DNA of 64,000 nucleotides from Arion vulgaris (GCA_020796225.1 CM036759.1:22533813-22597812); one strand, 5' to 3'; shown: positions 11,586 to 22,850, counted from the stretch's first letter. Notes: generated from the sequence alone by a model not told the origin. Translations and numbers: made by a program.

Positions 11586-12101
11586 TATCTTCATATTGGA
11601 AATAGTTTTCCTGTTAGCTTGGAACTACTGTTCTTAAATAGATGAAATAGTTAATCAGAAAAGTATGCATATGATTAACATTTGTATCTGCATATTCTGG
11701 CTGTAAGTATCTGGGATATATGTGGTACCAATTTGCTGAACATAAAATGTTTTTTAACAACCACATGTTAAATATTTGTTATACTATGTCTCTTTAATAC
11801 AAGGACAACAACATTTTTTTTCAAATAATCAACAAAATTTAGTATTTAACATAAGATAATAGTGCAACACCAAACATAAATTTAGGTGGGGGTCATTTGA
11901 AAGAAATAATGTAACTATGTCACAGGTAGTGATTTTGGTGCAGGAATGTGCACAAAAAACACCATAAAAACGTTTGTGCACTTCAGAATACATTATGGCA
12001 ACCTGCAAAATCAATGCAGCAGCTTAAAAAATGCATACAATGTGAGCAATAAGTGAAATTACTAAATATCTATAATTAAAGAGTGTTAATTTTTTTGCTA
12101 C

Positions 12102-12185
12102 CTTTTAATGGCCAAGGAAGGTCACTCTGAACTATAGCCAACAATGCATCAAGTTCCTTCTCAAATTCATCGTGGGGTCGCAAGT
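12102..12185 (-). CDS. PPP1R37: Probable PPP1R37 penultimate exon (acidic/hydrophobic C-terminal segment)
   Basis: This 84-bp segment follows TTTTAACCTCCAG and ends AAAAG|GTAGCA. It needs two bases to complete a codon, which the large exon's phase-1 donor at 17650 supplies exactly (G+AC = Asp). It encodes 27 residues including H-D-E-F-E-K-E-L-D-A-L-L and S-D-L-P-W-P-L, an amphipathic-looking motif with no stop. The fit of phase and signals, plus protein-like composition in an otherwise repeat-filled 5-kb intron, supports it. I cannot confirm homology to the vertebrate C-terminus from memory. If not spliced at 12101, it would run into a TAA at about 12074 after a further ten codons. Confidence 0.62.
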
Positions 12186-12639
12186 CTGGAGGTTAAAATG
12201 AAGTTAGCAACATTTTCAAGACTAATAACTTTCAAATATAATCTATAAACTTTGGCAGTTTTATAAATGTATATAACAAAAGTAACATGACCTCACAAGT
12301 ACAGTTATTTGTTTGCAGGCATAAAAACACCAATTCTAAAAACAATATGAAAAAATAAAACTGGAAAGAAGCAAAGTGGTAGTCAGCAGGAATTGGGGAC
12401 CAATGTATGGTGAACAATTCCAGGTATAGTAGATTCCCCAGTCACCCAGATGAAATTTGGTACTCTGACCTTGAGTAGAAAGAAGATTTGAAATTTTCAA
12501 GAAAGTTAATGTGTAAGTGTTCTACCGCTGATGTTTTTAGTAGATTTGAGCTTGTTGAAAGTGATTGAGCATCTATGGAGGAACCTGAAGTGCATAAATG
12601 TTAATTCTATCCAGTATTTCAGTTTTTACCTTGGCAACA

Positions 12640-13050
12640 TATGGTTGTGATACTTGGACCATTGGCAAAGCGGAAGAGAAGATCACTAATGCCTTTGAAT
12701 GCAAATGCTACAGAAGAGTACTTAGAATATAATGGACAGAGAAGAGAACAAATGCTTCTGTTCTTTAACAGCTTGATATTAAAGAGAGTTGGTTATTAAA
12801 GAACGTAAAAACAAGGAATATTAAATATTTCAGACATATAAAACAACATAAACACCTAGAGAAGATAATTCTGGAGGGAAAGTGCTTGGAAAAAGAATGA
12901 GAGGAAAACCTAGAAGATGATGGATGCAGGATGTCATCAATGATCTGAGAATGACTGATGCTAATGCCTGTCAACTTGCACTGAATAGAGAGTTTTTCAG
13001 GGCTAATGTCATGGGAGCCAAGTTCCTGAAGGGACAAGCTACTTGATTAT
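12640..13050 (+). mobile_element. LINE (family e) RT C-terminal remnant
   Basis: The plus strand reads Y-G-C-D-T-W-T-I, F-E-C-K-C-Y-R-R-V-L-R-I, G-K-R-M-R-G-K-P-R-R-W and D-V-I-N-D-L-R, ending caagctacttgat. It has stops and frame shifts. The same family occurs at 21990-22340 (+) and 41556-42065 (-). Confidence 0.72.
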
Positions 13051-13517
13051 TTCAGTTTTTAAAACGGATGACAGAGAGAGAACAGAAACAATATGGAAAA
13101 AATGTGATAAATAATTATGAATGACAATCAAATGTAAAAAAGGTAAACTGTTTTGCTTCAGTCTGGATTTCTCTGCAAACTTGGAATAATGATCAATATT
13201 TACTATTATTAAACACAGGAAATTCAGAATCAAGTAACTAGATCTTTAGAATGACTTACAATTCACTGGGAACCCAACATTAGATAAGTCTTTGAAGGAT
13301 CAGGAACTAGACTAGATCCAGTGAATAGTGTTATATAATATTCTCTTTGGCTAACTTCTACACCACAAGGTACAAGAGAGTAAGTGGCTGAGTACATTTG
13401 ATTAGTATCACTGACATAATCAGAAGTAAAGTCGCTAGATAAAATATAGGAACCACATCTGCAAAAACTTATGTAAATTGAGAAATAATAAATGATTTGG
13501 TCTACTTTTGTTGAGTC

Positions 13518-13700
13518 AACTAGTACTCTGTGCTTATAACAGTAAAAGATCTACAACTAGTACTCTGTGCTTATAACAGTAAAAGATCTACAACTAGTAC
13601 TCTGTGCTTATAACAGTAAAAGATCTACAACTAGTAATCTGTGCTTATAACAGTAAAAGATCTACAACTAGTACTCTGTGCTTATAACAGTAAAAGATCT
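13518..13700 (+). repeat. 37-bp minisatellite, 5 units
   Basis: Unit CTAGTACTCTGTGCTTATAA plus CAGTAAAAGATCTACAA, almost invariant; SINE E inserted in the last unit. Confidence 0.88.
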
Positions 13701-13705
13701 AGTCT

Positions 13706-13950
13706 TCTTCTTCGAACGCTCCACATCGACCACTTGTTATCCACTCTAATGTGATCTGAGTCTAAGGGCAATTGTACGTTGTGCCAGTTATACACCTGCA
13801 AGTAGGCCAGCACATCCGATTTCTGTGCTGCTTTTTATTTACTAAGGTAGCTTCCCTCGGCCCCTACCTCAGTGGCCTCTTATGACATGCTTAGTAGGTT
13901 GCTGTGTTACTATCTTTGCTCCCCTTGTGAGCCACAGCAACACAAGGGCG
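13706..13950 (-). mobile_element. SINE E, complete
   Basis: This 245-bp element lies between 12-bp duplications AAGATCTAGTCT (13694-13705, 13951-13962). In element sense it has a head around G-C-C-G-G-G-G, the core AAGAGGC.ACTGAGG, and a tail GTTCGAAGAAGAAG. It inserted at the end of the 37-bp minisatellite. Confidence 0.8.
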
Positions 13951-13964
13951 AAGATCTAGTCTGA

Positions 13965-14090
13965 AATTAATTGATTGATACATCATCATTGCACTTTGGT
14001 GAGTAGCATGTTCTGATCTCTTTCTTACATATGAAGATCTCTGCAGCAGTGCACAAACTCTGTAGCACCTGCGAGGATGTCTGATGTAAT
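13965..14090 (-). repeat. Dispersed repeat H, inverted
   Basis: Reverse complement of the 10445 family ('tcaatcaattaatttcag' side, 'agatcttcatatgtaagaaa'). Confidence 0.5.
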
Positions 14091-14429
14091 TCGGAAGATG
14101 GTGGAAATATTTTGTAGGAATTTCAGTTTTTAATTTTTCTAATGAATTTTGCATTGACAGTGACTTCCCAGCCTTCTCTTCTCGATTTTGAACTAACAAG
14201 AGGTCTTGAACATAGGACTTAATTTTATCGTTGTCTCTGAAAGGACTAGGAACTCGACACCTACACTGAGATCAGGGATCTCTGGAAAAATATCCTGATG
14301 GCTCCATGAGGGAGTGAACCAAGTACCTTTGAAATGAGAGGCGAGGACCTGATCTCTCAGAGGGTGACTTCTGCTGTAACTTGTAGTATTACATTTTTTA
14401 GACCTTCTACCAATTTTCATATTTTAATT

Positions 14430-15562
14430 TTGTGTGTTGACTGTCTTGCAGTACCTGTCAGTTTTGCAAATCTATACCAGTCGGCAGGCTGGTAGTTCAA
14501 GCGAGGAAATGGTTTCATCTCCTGAGAGGTATACTCCATATCTATTATCAACCTTATTGGTCACTTCTGACCAGTTGATCAGGTTTCCTGTCAATCAGTT
14601 TTATGAAGCATGTACCCTGTAGAGAATGCAAGATATCGGGTGGAAGAGGTATACCATCTTCTTGAGTAGAAGATGTCATCTGTCTTGTTTATTAAATATC
14701 CATTTCTATCAATGTTCCAGTCATCTACTTCATCTGTGATATTTGTTTCTGTATATCCCCACTTTCAGAATGACTGTACAAGTCTCCTACAACTATACAG
14801 ATGTAGTCTTTTATTTCCACCTCTGAAACTGTAAGGTCTTTATTTGGTAGATCACAATGAAGGCAACATGTGAACACAAAATAAAAATGTTTTACTAAAT
14901 ACAAAAACAAGGTGATTGCATTTTGTAAATCTACTTCTTCGAACGCTCCAAATCGACCACTTGTTAAATCACTTTTTGTGATCTTGAGTCTAAGAGCAAT
15001 TATATATTGTGCCAGTTATGCATCTACAATTAGGCCAGCACATTTGATTTCTGCTTCGCTTTTTGTTTACTAGGGTAGTGTTCCTAGGCCCCTACCTCAG
15101 TTGCCACTTACAACATGCCTTGTAGGTCGTAGTGGTACTATTCTTTCTCCTCTTTAGGGCCCCGGCAACAGACTGGCATTGTAAAACTAAAAACAAGGTG
15201 ACTGTATTTTGCAAAATTACATTCCTTCGTGTTTACGTATTTCATCTTCGGTGTATTTATCATACACATGAAATGTTTGAATGTTTTGTTTTCTTAATTT
15301 TGATGTTGACCCCTTTTATCTCTATGTTACTGTTGGTTAGTCGCAGACACTTTACTGCTTGGTATTCATTTTTAATGAAAATAAGAGCTTCTCCTTTGTG
15401 TCCTCTGTCAAAACAGAAGGTCTGGTATCCATAGATAGAGAATTTGTGGTTGCTGTTGAGGTGCGTTTGTTGGATGACTGCCATATCAATTTGGTCTTCA
15501 TATTGGGGAAATGTTAGAGAAGCTTTTTTGTTTGGGACATTTTCCATGTTCCATTGTAAATT
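14430..15562 (-). mobile_element. LINE (family f) endonuclease fragment, interrupted by SINE E
   Basis: The minus strand reads L-Q-W-N-M-E-N-V, I-Q-Q-T-H-L, S-I-Y-G-Y-Q-T-F (15562-15258). After a SINE insertion it continues V-V-G-D-L-Y-S-H-S and F-Y-S-R-R-W (14880-14600). These are the N-terminal and middle motifs of an APE-type endonuclease. Catalytic residues are altered and the frame is broken. It lies in the intron between the large exon and the 12102 exon of PPP1R37. Confidence 0.7.
14931..15189 (-). mobile_element. SINE E inside a LINE endonuclease fragment
   Basis: Flanked by a long imperfect duplication of about 27 bp (AAAAACAAGGTGAYTG... at about 14904 and 15190). Same family as 13706. 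Confidence 0.75.
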
Positions 15563-15589
15563 TATAAACTTATAAGCCAATGGTTGCTA

Positions 15590-17150
15590 CTCTTTCACTC
15601 TATGCCTTGCCTTTACAGTAGAATGGACACTAGCCACCAGTTACCCTGGTTGGATCCTTTTGAGGCATCCATGGTCCGGTACTCTCTCCTCCTGGCATAA
15701 CTCCATGGAATGATCATCATGATGTTTTCTATTTGGTTTTTACATCATCATTTAGTGGATTCGATTTCAACATTATGTTAGACCTGTGCATTTAATTTCA
15801 ACATGCATTTGTTATCAGATGGTCTTCAGTCTACTAGGCATCAGTTGTTTGATGTGATTAGTGTCAGAGTTGTCTCTTCTAAACAAATGATCTTTCAGGA
15901 TTAGAAAGTCTTCCCTACCCAGGTTATTCCTTCTCCTAAGTGGATTGTTAGTGGATATGTTATCTGACTCCATTATATAGACTACAAACATCTCCACACT
16001 TCCATGACAATCAATAAAATCAAAGTATGCTTTTTCCGGTTTTTTTAAATGATGTATTTTTGTGCTTGGACATTACTTAAAAACTTAAACTGTTATTCTT
16101 TCTTACCATAACAAAATAATAATAAGGTAACATAAATGACACTAAGAAAGTCTCAGAATTGACAAAGAAGAAAAAGTCAATGACATTTATCATTATAAAG
16201 ATTGTATGCAGAATGTCTCTTGGACATATTTCACATTCCTCCATATTGGTCAAGAGCCATGACAGCATAGCGTACTTGCTTCATAGGTACATTGTCCTGG
16301 TTTCAATTCCATAGTGGGTGTGGAATTTCTTCAAACTGTAACGGTTCTCAAGTCGACCCAGCCTCATTTGGGTACCAGAGAAACACTGAGAAGTAAAGAC
16401 GGCCGGTGTGATATTGACCACATCATTCATGATGGTCACAGAAAAATATGGTCCTAACACTGTATTCCCCAATATACCTCAAGGTATGAAAACGAGTTCT
16501 TTAAATATTAGTCAGATTTTCAGTATGCATGAAATATTGATTAACAGAACATGTTTCACTATGCTCCGACCAGATCTATTGTTGCTCAGCCTCTTCTACA
16601 GCAGATGGAAAATAGTGTGCATGCCGATTTTATCTGTAGATCACTTGTTCTACACACACACAATCCATCCTGTAGAGGCCTCTGCCTGGTCATGCTAGGT
16701 TGGATTATTAATTATTTCATTATATTCTAGTAGAGCTGTCTTCATGTTGGCTTTCACCTTGTCTTTTTCAGAATGTCACTCTTATCACAACCCATCTGAA
16801 AGACTCTCAGTCTCTAGTCAGTTATCCTGCATTCAAGGTTCATTTAATGTCCTGTTGGCTTCGTTGTCGTGGTCATCACTGTTTTGTTTTCCAGAAACCA
16901 TATTGTTTTTGCCAATGATGAAGACCTGTTTTCATTATTGGCAGTGTATTTATGGTCCTTCTTGCATTATTGCCAGTGCATGTATGTTCCTTCTTCCATA
17001 CAAATGGGACATTACCTATTCCTATTTCCAAATTATTCACCATCAGTAGTCAGTTTCAATAAAGTGCATCTTGTAATGAACATGCATTTACAAATAAAAA
17101 AACTTAAGATTCTTGTATTTTTAAAAATGATAAGTTTTAAAAATGATAAG
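15590..17150. other. No gene; SINE A and a degenerate LINE-like stretch
   Basis: Intronic if the 12102 exon belongs to PPP1R37. 16740-17060 has LINE-like text on the minus strand but no firm motif. Confidence 0.45.
16262..16500 (+). mobile_element. SINE A
   Basis: Body 'agtaaagacggccggtgtga' and tail 'cctaacactgtattccccaa'; head includes B-box-like GGTTTCAATTCC. Confidence 0.72.
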
Positions 17151-17152
17151 TG

Positions 17153-17304
17153 TTGCTTGACAAAGTCTGAGAATATATTTGCACAATACCACTATCCACA
17201 ACTTGTATATACTGAACTAGAACACAGAAGGAATCTTGAGCAAAGTGTTTTCAATTATATTACTTGGTTTAGTTTAAGAAGTAGTGAACTCAATCACAAT
17301 CCAA
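17153..17304 (+). repeat. 152-bp near-identical duplicate (copy 2)
   Basis: Second copy of 5143-5294; sits about 350 bp downstream (minus sense) of the donor of the large PPP1R37 exon. Confidence 0.85.
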
Positions 17305-17649
17305 ACTAACTCTGAAAGACAACTATAATTTCAAAGCAAACAATAATTAATATCACTCACAATTAATGCAAAGAATTAAAATAAACAAAATAAATTTCAA
17401 ATAAAATGTTTTGAATATGAACAAAAAAGCACAAATTTGTTGAAAAAAATTAATATTGCAAAATAAATTTGAAAGACAAGGTTTTAGAGTACAAGACAGC
17501 CATGTGGGTTTATTCTAAGATCAAAATAAGCATCACTCTATAACAAAAATATGATAAATAGTTTATAAGCAGCACATAACACAAAAAACAATAGCACAAC
17601 ACAAATGCTACACACCAAACAAACAACATGCACATGAATTATATTTTAC

Positions 17650-19904
17650 CTAAGTCATTATCCTCATTCCCAGATGAAGTAGTGGATCCGTCTAGTGATG
17701 TAAGAGCATTAGCTAGCTCTTGGGTTAGACCATTCATAGAGAGTGTTGTGAAAAAGTCTGGCTGTGTTATAGACTCCACAGGTTTTTCTATGCTATTACC
17801 ATCATTTTCAGCTCCAATAGCAAGCCAGGGTTCTCCATCTAAACTGAAGTCGACGTTCTCAGTCTCACTGTTGTCTTTACTGGAGTTGCATACATCAGCA
17901 AGACTGTCTGCACAATCACTTGTCAACTTTGCATTAGAGGCCTCTATTGATAAACCTGAAGCATTTGCTTGCATATCTTCCTCATGACCTGTAGCACCAA
18001 TATCAAACCCACTGAAGTCCTCAAAAGAAGACCCTGAATGGTCTTCCTTATCAAGAGACTCAAAAGGACTGAGCTCTGAGTTTTTCTTATGTCTGTCAGG
18101 AGCCAAATCTTCTAGCAAAGTCAGTGAAGGGTTGTTTGAGTTATTCAAGCAGATTGACACTTGATCGTCTACAATGTCTGTGCCCATGGGCGAGAATATT
18201 TTCATGCAAATCCACCAGGGAATTTTCACTGAAATCTGCAGTATTATCTTGCTTGTGCTGCTGAAAAAATGCATCTATCTCATGGATGCCTATTCCCTGT
18301 CTTGCATCATCACCAGCTCCCTTGTTGAAATATTTTTCCAAGTTTGAATGGTTATCAACACTTTCAATGCTCTCTTCAATAGTAAAGACAGGACTGCTAG
18401 AAGGATGAATATCACATCCACCTACTGTTTTATTTTTGGAAATATCTGTTTCTGGAATTCCTTTCACAATGTCACCCCCCTTAGTCACAAAACAATCAGG
18501 CAAGTCAGTTTCTGGTGAAGAATATGATGGCCGTGAAGAATTTTTTAGATATTCATTTTCAGGTGTGTTCTCTGGAAATAACAATGGTTCTTGCTGCATT
18601 GTTTCTACACCTCCCTTTGAAAAATCTGATCTTACTAAATTCTCATTTTGTGAAGTGATCACAACCAAATTCTCTGCCCCTGAGTTTGTTTCACATGAAC
18701 TGGATATTGACAATGATGACACATCACTTCCTGTTTTCACCACTGAAGATTCAAGATCATTACAGCTGTCTACAACAATTTGAGAGGAGGCAGGCAGACT
18801 TTTATCAAGAGTAGATTGCTCCAAAATGCTAGAGAATTTGACATTGCTATCTGAAGATTCTGAGCAAATTGATGTATCACTTTCAACAACACAACTTTTG
18901 CTGTTGTCTGTTAGTTTCTCAGGTTCAATATTCTGGGATAATAAACTTCCGACATTTATATCGTTACTTGGTGAAACCATATGTCTGACAGTCTCTTCAG
19001 CAAGATCTTGAAATAATGAGGAACTGGGGCTAACAGACATCTGAAGGGCTGATTTGGAATGTTCGGAAACCCCAAAAGTACACTGTGGCACCACCAGTGG
19101 TAATGAGGATGATAACTGCTTTGATGATGAAACAGGGATAAGGGGAATGGATGAAACATTGAGAGGATCAAATGCAGCAGAAAAGGGATTAGGTGGAGTG
19201 GGAGAAGTTGACAGCGGAGGCCAGGATGAATCCTCGCTGACACGACTGACTGAAAATATTTTGCGAGCAATCTGTTTGGGGAAATATTGAGGACTTAGAA
19301 TCATCTCTCCTGGTGCAGAACCAACAGTAAGGGTCAAAAGTCCTTTTTTAGAAGGAGGAGGTGGTGGTGGTGGTGGTGGAGGAGGCGGCGGAGGAAGAGA
19401 GAGAGACTGTGAAAGTGCAGACATGAGTGGACTGACATTTGATGTTGGCAATGGAGAATCTAGAGAAGCCTGTGGTGGTAGTTCTAGATAAGGAAACAGT
19501 ACACTAGGTCGATGTCTGTTTTTCAAATCCTCTTTATGGAGAGAGGTGTCCACTTCATCAAGCTCAGACTCTGTAATCAGATTTTCTCGGAGTATGTTCT
19601 TTGCCTTGGCGTTTTCAGCATCTTTTTTATCTTTCTCATGTTCCGCATCTTCATTAAGTTCCTCTTCTTCCTTTTCATTCTCAAATAATGTGATTGACTG
19701 TGTACTAGAACTTGTAACTATTACTTCAGTTGTTTGCTCATCTTGTTTTTCCTCTGGGCTGACAGCAGGAAGGGACTCTACCTTCTCTTCCAATGCTGCT
19801 CTCTCTTGTTCCTCCCTTGTGACTTCAGCCTGAATATTCCGCTGCTGGAAGGTATAGATGTCCCTAAGAAGATGGCTCTGTTGTTCAGCATAGTCCTTCA
19901 TACT
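17650..19904 (-). CDS. PPP1R37: PPP1R37 large exon: helical linker and Ser/Pro/acidic tail (apparent frame break)
   Basis: This exon of about 2.25 kb follows a TTGTCTCACAG acceptor. It begins S-M-K-D-Y-A-E-Q-Q, matching the helix after the repeats (vertebrate KSFIETQKALLAEIQ). Further on are a Glu/Lys-rich stretch, about 14 consecutive prolines, and R-K-I-F-S-V-S-R-V-S, which parallels a conserved K-V-F-V-V-T-R-V motif in the vertebrate tail. The rest is Ser/Asp/Glu-rich. The reading frame that starts the exon stops at 18141-18143, but the coding-like sequence continues in another frame from about 18190 to 17650. Exon length modulo 3 disagrees with the flanking phases by one base, so an indel near 18180-18195 (assembly error, polymorphism or mutation) is likely. 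It ends TTAG|GTAAAA; reading on would give a stop within three codons. Confidence 0.87.
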
Positions 19905-19989
19905 CTGTGAGACAAAGAAAGTAAAAGATGTCAAAAGACTCAGGATATAAACACAGAACAGGGATAAATTAAGGAACCAGTTTTCATTC

Positions 19990-20236
19990 AGTGTAGTATA
20001 TTGGAAACAGTGTTAGATCTGTATGTTTATTTGACCAATGGCACATGATGGGTGATATGGCCCATTCTCCTATTGGCCATTTTTTACTTTTCAGTCTTTT
20101 TTTGGTACCCATTTGAGGCCAGTTCAGCTTTAGAGCCATTGTCATTGGATAGTAATCTCACTCCAAATGAGAATATCTAACCTGGGACCACCTGTCTAAG
20201 AAGCAAGTGTTCTAATAACTGTGCTAACACAGCTCT
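19990..20236 (-). mobile_element. SINE A
   Basis: Inverted copy (tail 'agtgttagatctgta', body 'cacatgatgggtgatatggc') in the intron just upstream of the large PPP1R37 exon; a plus-strand tail fragment lies at 20535-20640. Confidence 0.7.
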
Positions 20237-20394
20237 CATTTACAAATATACATATAACAGTAATTTTTATGCAACGAATGAGAAATAGTTTTGAGCAGCC
20301 CAAAAAATTTATCAAAACTGTTCCGTTAAAATTTTTTCTCTTAACTTTACATAGGCTCAGATTTGGTCTCTACACTTGAGTGCTCTTGGTTAAC

Positions 20395-20530
20395 GATCTT
20401 CTTCTCTCAGCTCCCCTTGAACAAAAAGGCATCAACAAATTTCCTCCAACCAGATCTGTCTTGAGCAAGCCAGCTTAGTTCATTCCATGTCTTTCTCACC
20501 TCTTCTCTTTCTCTGTCTATAGTTCATCCC
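20395..20530 (-). mobile_element. LINE (family b) extreme 3' fragment
   Basis: The minus strand encodes R-R-E-V-R-K-T-W-N-E-L and D-R-S-G-W-R-K-F-V-D, matching the end of the 34730 element. Confidence 0.6.
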
Positions 20531-20819
20531 CATGTCTCGCATGATGTTGACAAAATTACACATTGTGTGCAGATGACCAATGAAAAATACAAGCCTAACA
20601 ATGTGTTCCCCAATACACCACACTGTGTGAAAAGGGTGTTTCTTTTCGGATTTCCTGCACGGTACACTTTACCATTGTTGTTTCTAAGCATCTGGATTAT
20701 AAATTTTTGCACATCCTCTTTTTAATTCTTCTTAGTGGCAATTGTACATTTGTCACTAATATTTTATCATCTAATATCTTACGCTAAATTTGTTTATTTA
20801 AAACAGTTATTTACTTCTG

Positions 20820-21770
20820 CATGCATATTCCCAGTGACAACATTTGGGTGTGAAACATGGACAAGGCAGTGGAAAAAATATATGTGCTTTTGAATATGAG
20901 TGAGGGGTCAAAGGCGCATGGGGACGTCGCGTCAGGGTTGGTGAGCTGGCACTAATCAAGATCCTACCCCACCTCCATGTGGTGATCCTGGTAACAGACA
21001 ATGGTTCCTGTCTGGCTAAGCAGGTAGGGATAGAGGGAGAGCTACTCCGGCATAGGTAGTGATGCAGACATAGTCACATTGGATGAGATCTACTCGCAAC
21101 ACAGACGAGCGGAATCCGAGAGTGACTATTAATGCATGTCTCTCCCAGTCGATGGGAAAAGCTGAACAGATAAGCATAAAGAGATGAGAGGTGCATCCAG
21201 AGAAGAGACGTGGGCCTGCGTGGAGCAAAACTTGGGCCCGAGATGTGGAGCAAAACTTGGGCCCGAGATGAGTTGCATGTGGGCCCACATAGGGCAAAAT
21301 TCGAAGCCTTGAGGTGGGGGCACGAGTTGAGCTCCGTGTCCAGACAGTGGAGGCATGGTGGACGTGTGCATGGTGAGAACTAATAGACACGGTGGGCAGG
21401 CACCAGAGCAGAGAGAACACGCATGCGAACGATGCACAGGTGGGCCTACCGGTGGGGCAGACGTACAAGGCGCTGATGGTGGAGCGACAAGGGGGCATGG
21501 CAGGCGTAGGGGTGAGCGGACAACCCAAATGTGCAGAAAAACTGGTAAGTCTAGCAGAGGCTTGAGTCCAGTGTGTGTTTCTGCTAGCAGGGAACCACTA
21601 CTGCCTTGTAGTTTGATTGGGGACAATCAAAGGCTAGCAGAATAAAGCGTACACAAAACTGGGCGGCAGGCAAACCAAATAGAGACTGGTAACCAGGGTA
21701 GATGCCGCTCAACAAACCGGGAGGGTAGGTCATCTAAGGGTCGCTACCCTTAAAGAAAATAGCAACCTGC
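20820..21770. other. GC-rich island of unknown nature in a PPP1R37 intron
   Basis: Markedly more G+C than its surroundings, with a 25-bp direct repeat (TGGAGCAAAACTTGGGCCCG... at 21216 and 21248). Open stretches on both strands have Pro/Cys/His-heavy composition and no recognisable domain. Possibly an unrecognised transposon; the 21640-21770 edge runs into SINE G. Confidence 0.4.
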
Positions 21771-21990
21771 TGCCTTGCAGGTCGGCTGTGAACAGTCAAA
21801 GGCTAATGGAGAGAGAACCCAGTAAACGGTGGTTGAAATTGGGCACGTCGCCGAAGGACAAGCACTAGAGCTCCAAATGGTACTGAAGATGGGACGTAAA
21901 AAATGGTCTTGGCAAAGGTTGTTTATATATCAAAATAAGAATGATAAAAATGGCCACAAAGAACAAATGCAAGAGAGAGAAAGAATATGA
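21770..21990 (+). mobile_element. SINE G
   Basis: Shares CTGCCTTGCAGGTCGGCTGTG and 'aagcactagagctccaaatg' with the copies at 11056 and 41390; ends in GAGAGAGAAAGAA. Confidence 0.68.
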
Positions 21991-22340
21991 GCGTTAAGAA
22001 GAGTCCTCCATATATCATGGACAGAGAAGAGAACAAATAGATCTCGCCAGAAATAACTCAAAATCAAAGAAAACTAGCTGTTACAAACAGGAATGTAAAA
22101 ATTGAGTATTTTGGACATATAAAGAGATACGAAGGGTTGGTAAAGCCCAATATGGAAGGAGGCATCCCGGCAAACATGAGAAGAGGGAGACCATAGAGAA
22201 AATGGATTCAGGATGTAACTGATGATTTGAGCATGATGGCTGCAGAGGCGGGACATCTGGTATGTGCGAGACAGAAATTCAGAAGGACTGTTAGAGTGGT
22301 AAAGTTCTGCTCAGGACAAGCTATTTGATGATGATGATTT
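21990..22340 (+). mobile_element. LINE (family e) 3' remnant
   Basis: Shares 'atggacagagaagagaacaa' and the 3' end 'ggacaagctatttgatgatg' with the 12640 copy. It ends in (GAT)n just before the 22456 exon's intron boundary. Confidence 0.7.
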
Positions 22341-22455
22341 ACTTCAGCAACATGTACCTGTTGAGTTTAATGAAGTAAAAAAAAACCTAGACATCTCAAA
22401 TTAACTTATTAAATTGAATGTTATTGATCTTGATAACTTCAAAAATAAGACTTAC

Positions 22456-22622
22456 AGACTCCTTCTTGGGCTCTTTATCAAGATCTATCCTGGTAACAGA
22501 TGTGTTTACCCTCATGGCGTGAGAGAGCGCCATGAGACCACCAGTTTTTATATCATTGTCTCGCAGATCTATCCGAAGCAAGATTGTGCTATCAGCAATA
22601 TATTCAGCTAGTGCAACAGCAC
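22456..22622 (-). CDS. PPP1R37: PPP1R37 exon, last LRR (KTGGLMALS ... KEPKKE)
   Basis: This 167-bp exon lies between TCTTTCAG and GAGTCT|GTAAGT. Two bases complete Gly, then 55 codons, leaving in phase 0. It encodes AVALAEYIADST, LLRIDLRDNDIKTGGLMALSHA and V-T-R-I-D-L-D-K-E-P-K-K-E-S. The strings KTGGLMALS and DLD.EPKKE are diagnostic of PPP1R37 and mark the end of its repeats. The next exon (from 19904) continues directly in phase 0. Confidence 0.93.
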
Positions 22623-22734
22623 CTGAAAGAAACAAGGATACCAGAGACATGCAGGAAAAAATACTAACTTTCACACAATTTTAAACATTTCTCTTATCAT
22701 TATTATTATTATGTCCATATCTGTTAAATTTTGC

Positions 22735-22850
22735 TAAAAATCTGCCCTACGGACACATCCATATGTGCTCCGATCTCCTTCACAATATCTCCAACAGCAT
22801 CCAGTGACTAAATGTACCAGTTCTATGTTGAATGATGAGCCTACTTATAT
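22735..22850 (-). repeat. Dispersed repeat I, inverted
   Basis: Reverse complement of the 2655 family, in the intron upstream of the last-LRR exon. Confidence 0.5.

Noticed and set aside
17639..17650. Stop codon just after 17650 as the end of PPP1R37
   Set aside because: A TTAG|GTAAAA donor and a phase-compatible downstream exon make splicing more likely; the stop would be intronic.
21016..21626. Two overlapping Pro/Cys-rich frames of 165-170 codons (minus)
   Set aside because: They arise from GC-rich sequence in an intron, lack domains, and overlap each other in different frames.
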